64,000 nucleotides of DNA, from assembly GCA_022376925.1 (NCBI GenBank), contig JAIOJX010000006.1:63015394-63079393 (forward strand). The letters run 5' to 3'. The notes under the pieces are model-generated. The model made no database searches. It worked only from the letters and a program-made list of their open reading frames with translations, and was not told the origin of the DNA. This stretch comes from Tragulus kanchil (Eukaryota > Chordata > Mammalia > Artiodactyla > Tragulidae). How positions within the stretch are numbered: the first letter of the stretch is position 1; every line of letters starts with the position of its first letter. Position numbers and translations under genes: made by a program. Below are positions 47,288 through 59,572 of this stretch, piece after piece.

Positions 47288-47299
47288 GAACTGGAAAAA

Positions 47300-47510
47300 T
47301 TTTTTTTAGTTGTTAAAATTATTCTTTTTGTTTTCCACTTGGTTTTTCAATTTTGATTGAAATACAATTGATTTACAATGTTCTGTTAGTTTAAGGTGTA
47401 CAGCAAAGTGATTTAATTATACATGTCTCTATGACCATTCTTCTTTAGATTCTTTTCCACTATAAGTTATTTCAAGATATTGAATATAGTTTCCTATATA
47501 AATTGGTTGT
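47300..47510 (-). mobile_element. L1 3' UTR, minus strand (copy A)
   Basis: 'gaaatacaattgatttacaa', 'gtttaaggtgtacagcaaag' and 'agatattgaatatagtttcc' are the antisense artiodactyl L1 3' UTR. The second copy is at 48443-48653. Confidence 0.82.
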
Positions 47511-47513
47511 CTG

Positions 47514-47656
47514 TTTTATATATATATATATATATATATAAACATATAAAACATCTTATTTATATATATTTAAATATATAAAACTATATATAAATACATA
47601 ATAAATATATGTTTATATATATATGTTTTATATATATATAAGTATATATATAAATA
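47514..47656. repeat. AT-rich dinucleotide tract (copy A)
   Basis: About 140 bases of TA/ATA/TTTA repeats with almost no G or C, likely to extrude hairpins. It is expanded from the 'tatatata' segment of the L1 3' UTR. The second copy is at 48657-48799. Confidence 0.9.
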
Positions 47657-47984
47657 GGAGTGTGTGTGATTCAGAATGGAGGCAGCTGGTGCTGTTTTTC
47701 TGGCGTGAACATTCTGACTATCTATGACTCCTGGCTTGTGCAAACTCTGTGGTGCACTGACTGATTAAATCCAGCCTTTATCCCACTTCCCTAGTACAAA
47801 ACCTTGTACTCATCAAATACTAGTTGAAGTACTACTTATTCACTTGCATAAGTCAATACATTGTTTTGATTAATAAGTTGTTTCAATTTCCGAGCTCTCT
47901 TCAGCTCCACTCTAAAGATGACAAACTTTGTTCTCTGTGCTTTTATTTATATTCTAACCAGACCATACTGGAGTGCTGGAAGGA

Positions 47985-48160
47985 TCTGTCTTGCATCAAT
48001 CATTGTAGTGAACCCAGCCAATTCTTAGGATTAGAGACAGTCATCTAGTAGTATTTGTATAAAATGTTTAGACCTGTGCTTGGCACATACTAAGCACCCT
48101 GTAAGTATAGCTAGTATTGTTACCATTGCTATTATTTTTATTGTTGCTATTGTTATTATG
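47985..48160 (+). mobile_element. MIR SINE tail (first of three appearances)
   Basis: 'gacctgtgcttggcacatac', 'taagcaccctgtaagtat' and an ATT-rich tail are the MIR 3' end. It recurs at 49128-49303 and 50231-50406, because duplications 17 and 18 overlap. Confidence 0.65.
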
Positions 48161-48442
48161 CCAGTATGCACATGCTACTTTTGTAGGAACTATGAACTCA
48201 GATCTATGAACTTCATTAACTATCTGTAATTCAATAAAACATATTATGCAGTCTTCTGGAAAAACCACTTGAATCTTTATCTCCACTTAGAAAAATTCCA
48301 AATGGTACAAAGATTTGAATTTGAAAAACAAAATCATAAAAGTAATAGAATACAGAGGACGATTTTTAATATGATTCTGGAATAGAGGACTGTGGGGGTA
48401 AAGAGTTGTACATGACTGAGTAACTGAAGTGAACTGGAAAAA

Positions 48443-48653
48443 TTTTTTTTAGTTGTTAAAATTATTCTTTTTGTTTTCCACTTGGTTTTTCAATTTTGAT
48501 TGAAATACAATTGATTTACAATGTTCTGTTAGTTTAAGGTGTACAGCAAAGTGATTTAATTATACATGTCTCTATGACCATTCTTCTTTAGATTCTTTTC
48601 CACTATAAGTTATTTCAAGATATTGAATATAGTTTCCTATATAAATTGGTTGT
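48443..48653 (-). mobile_element. L1 3' UTR, minus strand (copy B)
   Basis: Second appearance of 47300-47510, via duplication 17. Confidence 0.82.
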
Positions 48654-49102
48654 CTGTTTTATATATATATATATATATATATAAACATATAAAACATCTT
48701 ATTTATATATATTTAAATATATAAAACTATATATAAATACATAATAAATATATGTTTATATATATATGTTTTATATATATATAAGTATATATATAAATAG
48801 GAGTGTGTGTGATTCAGAATGGAGGCAGCTGGTGCTGTTTTTCTGGCGTGAACATTCTGACTATCTATGACTCCTGGCTTGTGCAAACTCTGTGGTGCAC
48901 TGACTGATTAAATCCAGCCTTTATCCCACTTCCCTAGTACAAAACCTTGTACTCATCAAATACTAGTTGAAGTACTACTTATTCACTTGCATAAGTCAAT
49001 ACATTGTTTTGATTAATAAGTTGTTTCAATTTCCGAGCTCTCTTCAGCTCCACTCTAAAGATGACAAACTTTGTTCTCTGTGCTTTTATTTATATTCTAA
49101 CC

Positions 49103-51279
49103 AGACCATACTGGAGTGCTGGAAGGATCTGTCTTGCATCAATCATTGTAGTGAACCCAGCCAATTCTTAGGATTAGAGACAGTCATCTAGTAGTATTTG
49201 TATAAAATGTTTAGACCTGTGCTTGGCACATACTAAGCACCCTGTAAGTATAGCTAGTATTGTTACCATTGCTATTATTTTTATTGTTGCTATTGTTATT
49301 ATGCCAGTATGCACATGCTACTTTTGTAGGAACTATGAACTCAGATCTATGAACTTCATTAACTATCTGTAATTCAATAAAACATATTATGCAGTCTTCT
49401 GGAAAAACCACTTGAATCTTTATCTCCACTTAGAAAAATTCCAAATGGTACAAAGATTTGAATTTGAAAAACAAAATCATAAAAGTAATAGAATACAGAG
49501 GACGATTTTTAATATGATTCTGGAATAGAGGACTTTCTAAGTTGAAACTAATTTCAGAAGTCATCAAACATTGATGTTTAATCCAACATCATAAAATAAA
49601 GAATGCCTTCATAAGAGAAAAAAGAAAATAAAATTAAAATATGGGGGAAATTGCAACTCATAACATAGACAAATGGCTAATTTCTTTAATATATAAGTTC
49701 TTCAATACATTAATACCAAGTTAATCATTAAGGAAAAGGCTTATAATTTAGTAACAATCCGGATAAGGATATTTAAAAATATATACAAGTGACTCTTTAA
49801 CATGAAAAGAAACGCAATTTCATTTAAAATAAGAGAAATAAAAATTTAGTGGCAGTGACCATTTTTCACCCATGATACTGGCAAGGAGAAAAAAATAAAG
49901 CACTGAATTGAGTTAGGGGTTGAAGGTGAGGGGAATAAACTGACTCAAGCAATTCTATTAATTTTTCATAAAGATGGTTACTCTTACAAATGTGAAATGA
50001 GAACTGCATAAGTGTATCCAATGAAACATTGTTTATAATAGTGAAAAATAGAAAGCCATGTAAGTATCTGTCAATTGGGGTTAGGTTAAATAAATTGTAT
50101 TTGTTCCACACTACAGGGTACTGTATAGGCCTTTAATAGGAGTAAAATTAGTTTTCATGAGCTGATATAATCTACAATCTGCAACATGGATTTTTAATGT
50201 GAAAAAGACCATACTGGAGTGCTGGAAGGATCTGTCTTGCATCAATCATTGTAGTGAACCCAGCCAATTCTTAGGATTAGAGACAGTCATCTAGTAGTAT
50301 TTGTATAAAATGTTTAGACCTGTGCTTGGCACATACTAAGCACCCTGTAAGTATAGCTAGTATTGTTACCATTGCTATTATTTTTATTGTTGCTATTGTT
50401 ATTATGCCAGTATGCACATGCTACTTTTGTAGGAACTATGAACTCAGATCTATGAACTTCATTAACTATCTGTAATTCAATAAAACATATTATGCAGTCT
50501 TCTGGAAAAACCACTTGAATCTTTATCTCCACTTAGAAAAATTCCAAATGGTACAAAGATTTGAATTTGAAAAACAAAATCATAAAAGTAATAGAATACA
50601 GAGGACGATTTTTAATATGATTCTGGAATAGAGGACTTTCTAAGTTGAAACTAATTTCAGAAGTCATCAAACATTGATGTTTAATCCAACATCATAAAAT
50701 AAAGAATGCCTTCATAAGAGAAAAAAGAGAAAATAAAATTAAAATATGGGGGAAATTGCAACTCATAACATAGACAAATGGCTAATTTCTTTAATATATA
50801 AGTTCTTCAATACATTAATACCAAGTTAATCATTAAGGAAAAGGCTTATAATTTAGTAACAATCCGGATAAGGATATTTAAAAATATATACAAGTGACTC
50901 TTTAACATGAAAAGAAACGCAATTTCATTTAAAATAAGAGAAATAAAAATTTAGTGGCAGTGACCATTTTTCACCCATGATACTGGCAAGGATAAAAAAT
51001 GAAAGCACTGAATTGAGTTAGGGGTTGAAGGTGAGGGGAATAAACTGACTCAAGCAATTCTATTAATTTTTCATAAAGATGGTTACTCTTACAAATGTGA
51101 AATGAGAACTGCATAAGTGTATCCAATGAAACATTGTTTATAATAGTGAAAAATAGAAAGCCATGTAAGTATCTGTCAATTGGGGTTAGGTTAAATAAAT
51201 TGTATTTGTTCCACACTACAGGGTACTGTATAGGCCTTTAATAGGAGTAAAATTAGTTTTCATGAGCTGATATAATCTA
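49103..51279. repeat. Tandem near-identical duplication 18 (49103-50176 / 50206-51279)
   Basis: Offset 1103. Small differences: 'agaaaaaagaaaat' against 'agaaaaaagagaaaat', and 'ggagaaaaaaataaagc' against 'ggataaaaaatgaaagc'. The linker 50177-50205 is 'caatctgcaacatgg'-like and has no counterpart after copy B. Confidence 0.9.
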
Positions 51280-51708
51280 AAAATGTAAGATACAAATATG
51301 TGTACCAAGCTATCATTTTGTAAAGATATATTTTCATATATGCTTTCATAAACAAAAATCTCTGGATAAAAAGTGATAACAGAGTTTACTTCAAGAGAAA
51401 GACACTTGGTGGCTGGGCTGGGATACAAGGATGGAAGAAAGATCCAAGTTTCACTATATTCTCTTTGTACCTTAAAGTTTTCCTTGTTAGTATATTACTA
51501 GCTTAAAATTAATTAAAATAAATGGAATAATTACCAGATCTGGGTTTTTAAAAATGAAAGTATTAGACTTGGAAGGGATTTTACAGCCTATCTCATTCAG
51601 TCTTTTTTTAACCAATGCAGGAAACTTTTCTATGATAAGAGAAGCCATAATAGTATTTTACTTTCTTGAATGTTTTATTAATGGGCACCTACTCCTTGTT
51701 GAACTACT

Positions 51709-51922
51709 TATGTGGCTCACTGATAAAAGAATATGCATGCTGATGAGAAAGATGCAGGAGCCTCCGGTTCAATTCCTGGGTTGGGAAGATCCCTTGGAGG
51801 AGGAAATGGCAATTCACTCCAGTATTCTTGCCTGTAAAGTTCCATGGAGAGAGGAGTGTGGCAGGATACAGTTCATAGGGTCACAAAAGAGTTGGACATG
51901 GCTGAGTGATTAAGCACACACT
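51709..51922 (+). mobile_element. Bov-tA SINE
   Basis: The head 'tatgtggctcactgataaaa' and 'ggttcaattcctgggttggg' are followed by 'ggcaattcactccagtattc' and 'gttggacatggctgagtgat'. Present once. Confidence 0.9.
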
Positions 51923-52427
51923 CCTTGTTGAAAAAACTGTGTTGTACTTTTGTAGGTCTAATTCATTTCTCTTCCTTGAACAATCTTATATTTATTTAAC
52001 ACAATAAATATTTGGCATAGTGTGACTCTCTTCCTTCATTGTGTAGAACCCCCAAATATGTTTCTTTCTTTGGCATCCATCTATTTTACTTTGTGTTTCC
52101 AGAGGATTATATGAGTATCTTTTAGTAGGCAGAAAATCCTTATTCCATACTAAATAAATTTACTCTGCTCCCTAATTTGTTCCTCGTAAGAAATATGTAA
52201 TGTTTTTCAGGCCTCTGCTTAGCCCTGGAATATCTTCATCTATTTTTTGGTATGCCTCCTACACTCTCGTGCTCCGAAAGGATTCAGCATTGCACAGTGG
52301 TCGCACTAACAGAGAGTAGATATATTATGATCATCTGTATTAATACAGTTAACATTATGTTGATTTTGGTTGGCATTGTTGTGGAAAGCATCAATTGCTT
52401 TTTACAGTCAAGAGTGAGTAAAAAGTC

Positions 52428-52547
52428 TGGGGTTCCCATGGTAGTCCAGTGAGTAGAACTGGTGCAGGGGGCACCAGTTTGATCTCTGGCCAGAGAGGAT
52501 CCCACCTGCCAAGGAGTGCTTGGACCGGTGTGTCCAATTATGAGCCA
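52428..52547 (+). mobile_element. CHR-type SINE, 3'-truncated
   Basis: 'ggggttcccatggtagtcca', 'ccagtttgatctctggccag' and 'ggaccggtgtgtccaattat' match the head half of the CHR elements at 16061 and 55445. The tail is missing. Confidence 0.78.
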
Positions 52548-52642
52548 GCGAATGACTGCTGGTGAGCATGGAGTTTCTTTTTGGGATGATGAAATAAACA
52601 TTTTACAATTTTATTGTGGTGATGATTGCATAGCTCTTTATG

Positions 52643-52768
52643 GGAACATCCCTAGTGGTCCAATGGTTAAGACTTTGACTTCCAATGCAAGGGGGTTGGG
52701 TTTGATCTTTGATTGGGGAGCTAAGATCCCATATGCCTGGGGGACAAAAATCCAAAAAAAAAAAAACC
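52643..52768 (+). mobile_element. Short CHR-type SINE (copy A)
   Basis: 'gaacatccctagtggtccaa', 'gggtttgatctttgattggg' and 'aagatcccatatgcctgg', with an A-tail at 52757-52767. Confidence 0.82.
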
Positions 52769-53269
52769 GGAAGCAATATTGTAACAAATTAAATAAAGAC
52801 TTTAAAAAATGGTCTACATTTAAAAAATACTACTTGTGAAAAAAAATAATAAAACCTCTGTTACTATACTAAAACCTACTGAACTTTAGACTTTGCAAGG
52901 CTGAATGTTATGATATGTGAATTATAGGTCAATAAAGCTGTTTTCTTTTTTTTTTTCCATAAAAGTAGAACCTATAAATTAGCGATTCTTATGGATTTTT
53001 TTGCCATGAAATTCCATTGGCAACCTAGAATTGAAACCTTTCATGGAATGTTTTTAAGTGCAAAAGTGTAATACATAGGACTGCAAACTGAAGGTAATTA
53101 GCTCAAAGATAGTTATACTCTCAGATGCACCTTTTGAAATATTGTCAAATCTTATCTCTATTGCTATTATTGATTTTGAACCTTAATGCAGAGGTTTATA
53201 TTTATTTTTGTTATGTGTCATTTTGATTGCTTTTTATCTCTGTAGGTTGTCAAGATCTTTTTAATATCT

Positions 53270-53468
53270 GTTTCCCTAGTGGCTCAAATGGTGAAGAATC
53301 TGCCTATACTGTAGGAAACCCAGATTCGATCCATGGGTCAGGAAGACTCCCTGTAGAAGGGAATGGCTACCCACTCCAGTATTCTTACCTGGAGAATTTC
53401 AGAGGATAGAGGAGCTATCTAGTCCATGTGGTCACAAGGACTCGAACATGATTGACTGAACTAACACT
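53270..53468 (+). mobile_element. Bov-tA SINE (copy A)
   Basis: 'tttccctagtggctcaaatg', 'cagattcgatccatgggtca', 'tacccactccagtattctta' and 'aaggactcgaacatgattga' cover the full element in order. Confidence 0.92.
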
Positions 53469-53792
53469 TTCTACTTTCCCTTTCATTGTCATTTCACATA
53501 TGCCCCTTGAGCTTTGTTGGAGGTACAATAAGCAGTGTTCCTTTTCCTCTGTTTGAATTATTAACAGGAATGTTGAATAATTGGGTTCAGACTTTATAGC
53601 CCTCAGCTATTTGATGTTACTGCATGAACCTAGACATACTTTTAGTGAAGTTACTTACACACCTAAGCAAACAATTAACAATAAAACGTTCACCTTCATG
53701 ACTGCTGTTTTGAGCAATGGGAGTTTCTTTTTGGGATGATGAAATAAACATTCTACAATTTTATTGTGGTGATGATTGCATAGCTCTTTATG

Positions 53793-53921
53793 GGAACATC
53801 CCTAGTGGTCCAATGGTTAAGACTTTGACTTCCAATGCAAGGGGGTTGGGTTTGATCTTTGATTGGGGAGCTAAGATCCCATATGCCTGGGGGACAAAAA
53901 TCCAAAAAAAAAAAAAAAACC
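53793..53921 (+). mobile_element. Short CHR-type SINE (copy B)
   Basis: Same element as at 52643-52768 with a longer A-tail. Confidence 0.82.
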
Positions 53922-54422
53922 GGAAGCAATATTGTAACAAATTAAATAAAGACTTTAAAAAATGGTCTACATTTAAAAAATACTACTTGTGAAAAAAAAT
54001 AATAAAACCTCTGTTACTATACTAAAACCTACTGAACTTTAGACTTTGCAAGGCTGAATGTTATGATATGTGAATTATAGGTCAATAAAGCTGTTTTCTT
54101 TTTTTTTTTCCATAAAAGTAGAACCTATAAATTAGCGATTCTTATGGATTTTTTTGCCATGAAATTCCATTGGCAACCTAGAATTGAAACCTTTCATGGA
54201 ATGTTTTTAAGTGCAAAAGTGTAATACATAGGACTGCAAACTGAAGGTAATTAGCTCAAAGATAGTTATACTCTCAGATGCACCTTTTGAAATATTGTCA
54301 AATCTTATCTCTATTGCTATTATTGATTTTGAACCTTAATGCAGAGGTTTATATTTATTTTTGTTATGTGTCATTTTGATTGCTTTTTATCTCTGTAGGT
54401 TGTCAAGATCTTTTTAATATCT

Positions 54423-54621
54423 GTTTCCCTAGTGGCTCAAATGGTGAAGAATCTGCCTATACTGTAGGAAACCCAGATTCGATCCATGGGTCAGGAAGAC
54501 TCCCTGTAGAAGGGAATGGCTACCCACTCCAGTATTCTTACCTGGAGAATTTCAGAGGATAGAGGAGCTATCTAGTCCATGTGGTCACAAGGACTCGAAC
54601 ATGATTGACTGAACTAACACT
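54423..54621 (+). mobile_element. Bov-tA SINE (copy B)
   Basis: Same insertion as at 53270-53468, repeated by duplication 19. Confidence 0.92.
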
Positions 54622-54828
54622 TTCTACTTTCCCTTTCATTGTCATTTCACATATGCCCCTTGAGCTTTGTTGGAGGTACAATAAGCAGTGTTCCTTTTCC
54701 TCTGTTTGAATTATTAACAGGAATGTTGAATAATTGGGTTCAGACTTTATAGCCCTCAGCTATTTGATGTTACTGCATGAACCTAGACATACTTTTAGTG
54801 AAGTTACTTACACACCTAAGCAAACAAT

Positions 54829-55444
54829 TAAAATCTCACTGTCACTTAGCCCACGTAACATTATTTTTATCCATGAAATGTTTCTCATCCATCTATCCAT
54901 CTTAATTTATAAAGCAATTAAATGCCTGCTTGTTGCTGCTAGCCAGCCAGGTGCATAGAGAATAGCAGGTGTGACAAGGCTTTAAGAAATTCACATATAC
55001 ACATACATAGACAGAGAGAAAAGATGGGAACAGGAGGCTCAAGACCTCTGAGTCAAGGCCCTGAACACATTCCCCAGTACGCATTTATTCATTGCTGAAG
55101 CCTTCAGGTGTTTACAGGCAATGATATTAGCACAGGCGGGGAATCAGTCAGTCCTATTCAATAATGACCCTTTGTGACTCTAAGTCACTTACATTTTCTT
55201 CGCAATGGACAGAGTGCATTACAGCTGGGGGGACAAAGGTACCAGCAAGAAGTTAAGGAGTCTGCACAGACCTGGCATTCCAAAATCCATAGCAGATCTC
55301 CCACCTGTTGATGTTTGGTGTGAACCCAGCTAGTGAGCTCATGTGAATTGAATCAGCTTGGCTTTTTTCTTTTTTAAAAAAAAAAAATTCCTCTTTATTC
55401 TCTAGGTGTTTCTCTCTCTCTCTCTTTTTATATCTTTTTAAAAA
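54829..55444. other. Unassigned sequence
   Basis: No gene. A/T-rich and 'ctctctctctctctc' stretches lie at about 55366-55430. Nothing else recognised. Confidence 0.45.
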
Positions 55445-55701
55445 TTTTTTGACCTCTTTTGTTGGTCTTTTATTTATTTTCATCCATCTTCATTCTTCTG
55501 GTTGTGTGGGCCTCCCATTGCAGTGACCTCTCTCATTGCAGAGCACCAGCTCTGGGTCCATGTGCTCTAGAGCACTGGCTTCTAATTGGACACACTGGGC
55601 CAGCCGCTCCATGGTACATGGGATCTTCCCAGGCCAGGGATCAAACCGGTGCCCCTTGGACAGCCAGGTGGACTCTTTACCCACTGGACCACCAAAAGCC
55701 C
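55445..55701 (-). mobile_element. CHR-type SINE, minus strand
   Basis: 'catccatcttcattcttctg', 'gggcctcccattgcagtgac' and 'cactggaccaccaaaagccc' show the complete element in reverse. Present once. Confidence 0.88.
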
Positions 55702-55794
55702 TCAACTTGCTTTTGTCTTAGCTTTTTCCTTTCTAAGATGGTTTGCTCCTGGCTCAGCCAAATCTTCAAACATGTTCACTGGTTTGTTTCACCA

Positions 55795-55960
55795 CACCTG
55801 CTAAGGGCCAGGAGTTTTGCTAGATGTTGGAAGTATGATGGTGAAAATGGTACACTCTCCACCTCCATTTAACTTACAACCTAGCAAGGGAGCCAGATGC
55901 ACTCAGTGTGACAGGGAGCAATTGAAGGAGCAAAGAAGACAGTTGAGACAGTTTCAGGGG
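55795..55960 (-). mobile_element. Possible L2 remnant
   Basis: 'gggccaggagttttgctaga' and 'aacttacaacctagcaaggg' resemble the antisense L2 3' end. Weak. Confidence 0.45.
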
Positions 55961-57009
55961 CCAGATCATGAAATGTTTAAGAAAGCAAAGTCTATATGGC
56001 ACTTTACATGCCATTTAAAGCTATAGTGCTCTAAAAAGTATTTTCTATTAATAGTATTACAATTTATTAACCCTTTTAAAAATAATAGGGTCCTAGATAT
56101 TGCATGACTTTTCTCTATGAACCCACTTTTGTATCCCAGCCAACTCCTTTACAAGTGCTTAAAGGGCATCTCCTGTTAGTAATTTCTTAAATAATTTTGC
56201 AGAAACTTGGCATGTGGATAGACCAGAACAAACTGAGCAACAGGAAAGAAAGAAGTCAACTCACAAAGAGAAATCAGGAGGAAAGTAGAAGTGGGCTAGG
56301 CAGTGTTAAAAACAGAATTCAAATTTTTCATGACAGCAAGGCCATTTGGGGTTCTATGAGATGGTAATAAATTGTTTCTCTGCAGAAAATTGTTTGAGGT
56401 TTTTGATATTTGTTATTGAAGTGCTTTTGGCTAGCACAGAAATACTGCCTTCTCTGCTTTTTTGAGAATGTATGTGCCTTCTTAAATATAGCATTACTTC
56501 TCCCTCTCTACTATTAGCTTTGTTTCTTTTGAAAAAGATATATTTCTGTTTGTCATTTTGCTATCTTTTTTGTTGTCTTTTTCTTTTATATCATTCACTC
56601 CATTTGTAATAAATTCTTTTTTGAAAATCCTAACCATCTTTCAAGATTTTCATCACATAGCTAAATAAATCACAAAGTTATTCCCAGACTGCTCAATAAA
56701 ATTTAATGTTTATTGTTTCAGAGCTCCCCTAATATTTTTGTAGCTCTCTTTAAACTTTTCCTTTAGAAGTATTTGTTTTTAACTTTCTCCCATCTCTATC
56801 AGTTAAGGCTTAGTTCCCTGTATATAATACTTGCTCAAGTTCATTTTTCTTGGGCTGATAAATTAATCTGATGCTACTGCACAGCATTATTATTCAAGTG
56901 GCGAAAAATAGGCCCCCAAATTAAGTGACTAGCTCTAAGATAAACAGCTATTGAGGACTAACTGTAAGACTAGAAATTATGCCTGATATTTAGTAGACAG
57001 ACAATAAGT
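55961..57009. other. Unassigned AT-rich sequence
   Basis: No gene, repeat family or RNA recognised in about 1 kb. Confidence 0.45.
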
Positions 57010-57045
57010 ATTATTGATAAACTCATTCACATCACAACTATTTTT

Positions 57046-57322
57046 TTTTTTTTGAATTTTGGCTTCTTTTATTTATTTATTTATTTATTTTAATTTCTCT
57101 TCGTCCATCTTTATTCTTTGGCACATGTGGGCCTCCTATTGCAGTGGCCTCTCGTTTCAGAGTGCCGGCTCTTGGCACATGCGCTCCAGAGCGCTGGATC
57201 GCAATTGGACACATCAGTCTAGCTGCTCCGCGGCTCGTGGGATCTTCCTGGGCCAGAGATTGGACTGGTGCCCCTTGCACCACAAGGCGGACTCTTTACC
57301 TACTGGACCACCAGGGAAGCCC
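57046..57322 (-). mobile_element. CHR-type SINE in L2 (copy A)
   Basis: A T-tract, (TTTA)n and 'cgtccatctttattctttgg' lead to 'ggaccaccagggaagcc'. The target repeat is visible as 'cacatcacaactattttt' before and 'cacattacaactattttt' after. Confidence 0.9.
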
Positions 57323-57531
57323 ACATTACAACTATTTTTTAGAGTTATTTCCATGTGTCAGACACTGTTCTACGTACTGGATATTCAGCGTTGAATGGAA
57401 GTTAATGAAACTGACAATACGACCTCATGTTTAAGTTGAAGGATAGGGTATGTGTGTGTGCGAAGTTTGCAATTTTAAAGCAAGATCATCAGAGAGAAAT
57501 CTTACTTAGGTGTTAACATTTGAGCCACACT

Positions 57532-57735
57532 TACGTCTCAGTGGTAATGAATCTGCTTGCCAATGCAGGAAACGCAGGAAACACAGGTTCAATCTCTGAG
57601 TTGGGAAGGTCCCCTAGAAGAGAAAATGCAATCCACTCCAGTGTTCTTATCTGGAGAATCCCATGGACAAAGGAGCCTGGTGGGCTGTAGTCCAGGGGTC
57701 ACAAAGAGTTCGACATAATTGAGCATGCATGAAAG
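57532..57735 (+). mobile_element. Bov-tA SINE (first of three appearances)
   Basis: 'ggtaatgaatctgcttgcca', 'acaggttcaatctctgagtt', 'aatccactccagtgttctta' and 'caaagagttcgacataattg'. A ten-base repeat 'aggaaacgcaggaaac' lies in the head. It recurs at 58645-58848 and 59791-59994. Confidence 0.9.
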
Positions 57736-58158
57736 GGTTAAAGAAGTAAGTCATGCCAGTTTCATGAAGAAGAGTGTTGTGAGCAGAGAGAAAAGCAAGA
57801 GCAAAGTCTCTGAACAAGGGGCTGTGTCCTAGGAAATAAAGATCTGAGTGGCAGAGAGTTAAAATTATGGTGGGAAAACTAATCTGATGCTACTGCACAG
57901 CATTATCTAATTTCAAATTTTGGGCTTAGTTCCTGTATATAATACTTGCTCAAGTTCATTTTTCTTGGGCTGATAAATTAATCTGATGCTACTGCACAGC
58001 ATTATTATTCAAGTGGCGAAAAATAGGCCCCAAATTAAGTGACTAGCTCTAAGATAAACAGCTATTGAGGACTAACTGTAAGACTAGAAATTATGCCTGA
58101 TATTTAGTAGACAGACAATAAGTATTATTGATAAACTCATTCACATCACAACTATTTT

Positions 58159-58434
58159 TTTTTTTTGAATTTTGGCTTCTTTTATTTATTTATTTATTTA
58201 TTTTAATTTCTCTTCGTCCATCTTTATTCTTTGGCACATGTGGGCCTCCTATTGCAGTGGCCTCTCGTTTCAGAGTGCCGGCTCTTGGCACATGCGCTCC
58301 AGAGCGCTGGATCGCAATTGGACACATCAGTCTAGCTGCTCCGCGGCTCGTGGGATCTTCCTGGGCCAGAGATTGGACTGGTGCCCTTGCACCACAAGGC
58401 GGACTCTTTACCTACTGGACCACAAGGGAAGCCC
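58159..58434 (-). mobile_element. CHR-type SINE in L2 (copy B)
   Basis: Same insertion as at 57046-57322, with small differences ('gtgcccttgc' for 'gtgccccttgc', 'ccacaaggg' for 'ccaccaggg'). These change apparent reading frames. Confidence 0.9.
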
Positions 58435-58644
58435 AAATTACAACTATTTTTTAGAGTTATTTCCATGTGTCAGACACTGTTCTACGTACTGGATATTCAG
58501 CGTTGAATGGAAGTTAATGAAACTGACAATACGACCTCATGTTTAAGTTGAAGGATAGGGTATATGTGTGTGCGAAGTTTGCAATTTTAAAGCAAGATCA
58601 TCAGAGAGAAATCTTACTTAGGTGTTAACATTTGAGCCACACTT

Positions 58645-58848
58645 ACGTCTCAGTGGTAATGAATCTGCTTGCCAATGCAGGAAACGCAGGAAACACAGGT
58701 TCAATCTCTGAGTTGGGAAGGTCCCCTAGAAGAGAAAATGCAATCCACTCCAGTGTTCTTATCTGGAGAATCCCATGGACAAAGGAGCCTGGTGGGCTGT
58801 AGTCCAGGGGTCACAAAGAGTTCGACATAATTGAGCATGCATGAAAGG
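58645..58848 (+). mobile_element. Bov-tA SINE (second appearance)
   Basis: Copy of 57532-57735 through duplication 20. Confidence 0.9.
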
Positions 58849-59303
58849 GTTAAAGAAGTAAGTCATGCCAGTTTCATGAAGAAGAGTGTTGTGAGCAGAG
58901 AGAAAAGCAAGAGCAAAGTCTCTGAACAAGGGGCTGTGTCCTAGGAAATAAAGATCTGAGTGGCAGAGAGTTAAAATTATGGTGGGAAAACTATAGGAGA
59001 TGAGATCAAAGGGATACCCGTGGGTCAGATCAATAAAACCTTTTGGCCCACTAAATGCTTTGGGTTTTACTCTGGTGAGATGAAAACCACTGAAGAGTCT
59101 GAACAGAAAAGTTTTGTGTTATGAACTTTTCAGGATCCTTCTGGCAAACTGTATTGTGTGAATAAATTGAAGAGGAGGCAAGGGATAAATTCAGAAAAAC
59201 AACTAGAAGGCTACTGCAGTAATCAAGGCAAGAGAAATAATGGCGACATAGTCAAGCATGTAAGAATGAAAGTGGTGAGAAGTGGTCTGATTCTGGACAT
59301 TTT

Positions 59304-59572
59304 TAAAAAAAATTTTGACCTCTTTTATTGGTCCTTCATTTATGTATTTTCACCCATCTTAATTCTTTAGCTTGTGTGGGCCTCCCATCTCAGTGGCCTC
59401 TCTGGCTGCAGAGCACCAGCTCTGGGCACATGCACTCCAGATTTGGCTAGTAATTGGACACACTGGTCCAGCTGCTCCACAGCATATGGGATCTACCCGT
59501 GCCAGGAATTGAACTGGTGCCCCTTGCACTGCAAGGCAAACTCTTTACCCACTGGACCACCAGGGAAGCCCC
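59304..59572 (-). mobile_element. CHR-type SINE in L2 (copy A)
   Basis: 'cacccatcttaattctttag' to 'ggaccaccagggaagcccc'. The target repeat is 'ctggacat' on both sides (about 59293 and 59572). Confidence 0.9.

Larger units (their letters stand above)
47257..49534. repeat. Tandem near-identical duplication 17 (47257-48391 / 48400-49534)
   Basis: Offset 1143 throughout, including the long AT-dinucleotide tract. The linker is 'tgtgggggt'. After copy B the L1 text continues 'tttctaagttgaaact'. Confidence 0.93.
48285..51490 (+). mobile_element. Old L1 (L1M-type) ORF2 end and 3' UTR
   Basis: Plus-strand words: 'caactcataacatagacaaa', 'ggctaatttctttaatatat', 'aaacattgtttataatagtg', 'tcaattggggttaggttaaa', and the 3' UTR 'aaaatctctggataaaaag' and 'ctttgtaccttaaagttttc'. 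The element is spread over pieces separated by duplications 17 and 18. No frame survives. Confidence 0.8.
52570..54828. repeat. Tandem near-identical duplication 19 (52570-53675 / 53720-54828)
   Basis: Offset 1150-1153. The A-run in the SINE is about three bases longer in copy B. The linker 53676-53719 ('acaataaaacgttcaccttc' and so on) shows weak similarity to the sequence following copy B. Confidence 0.9.
56807..58991. repeat. Tandem near-identical duplication 20 (56807-57870 / 57923-58991)
   Basis: Offset 1113-1116. The linker 57871-57922 contains a copy of 'ctgatgctactgcacagcat', which belongs about 50 bases into the unit (about 56869). The contig-like end is therefore scrambled and not only trimmed. 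Confidence 0.92.

Noticed and set aside
53270..53468. tRNA genes (A- and B-box-like words in many places)
   Set aside because: They are heads of Bov-tA and CHR SINEs, lack a foldable acceptor stem, and are followed by SINE bodies.
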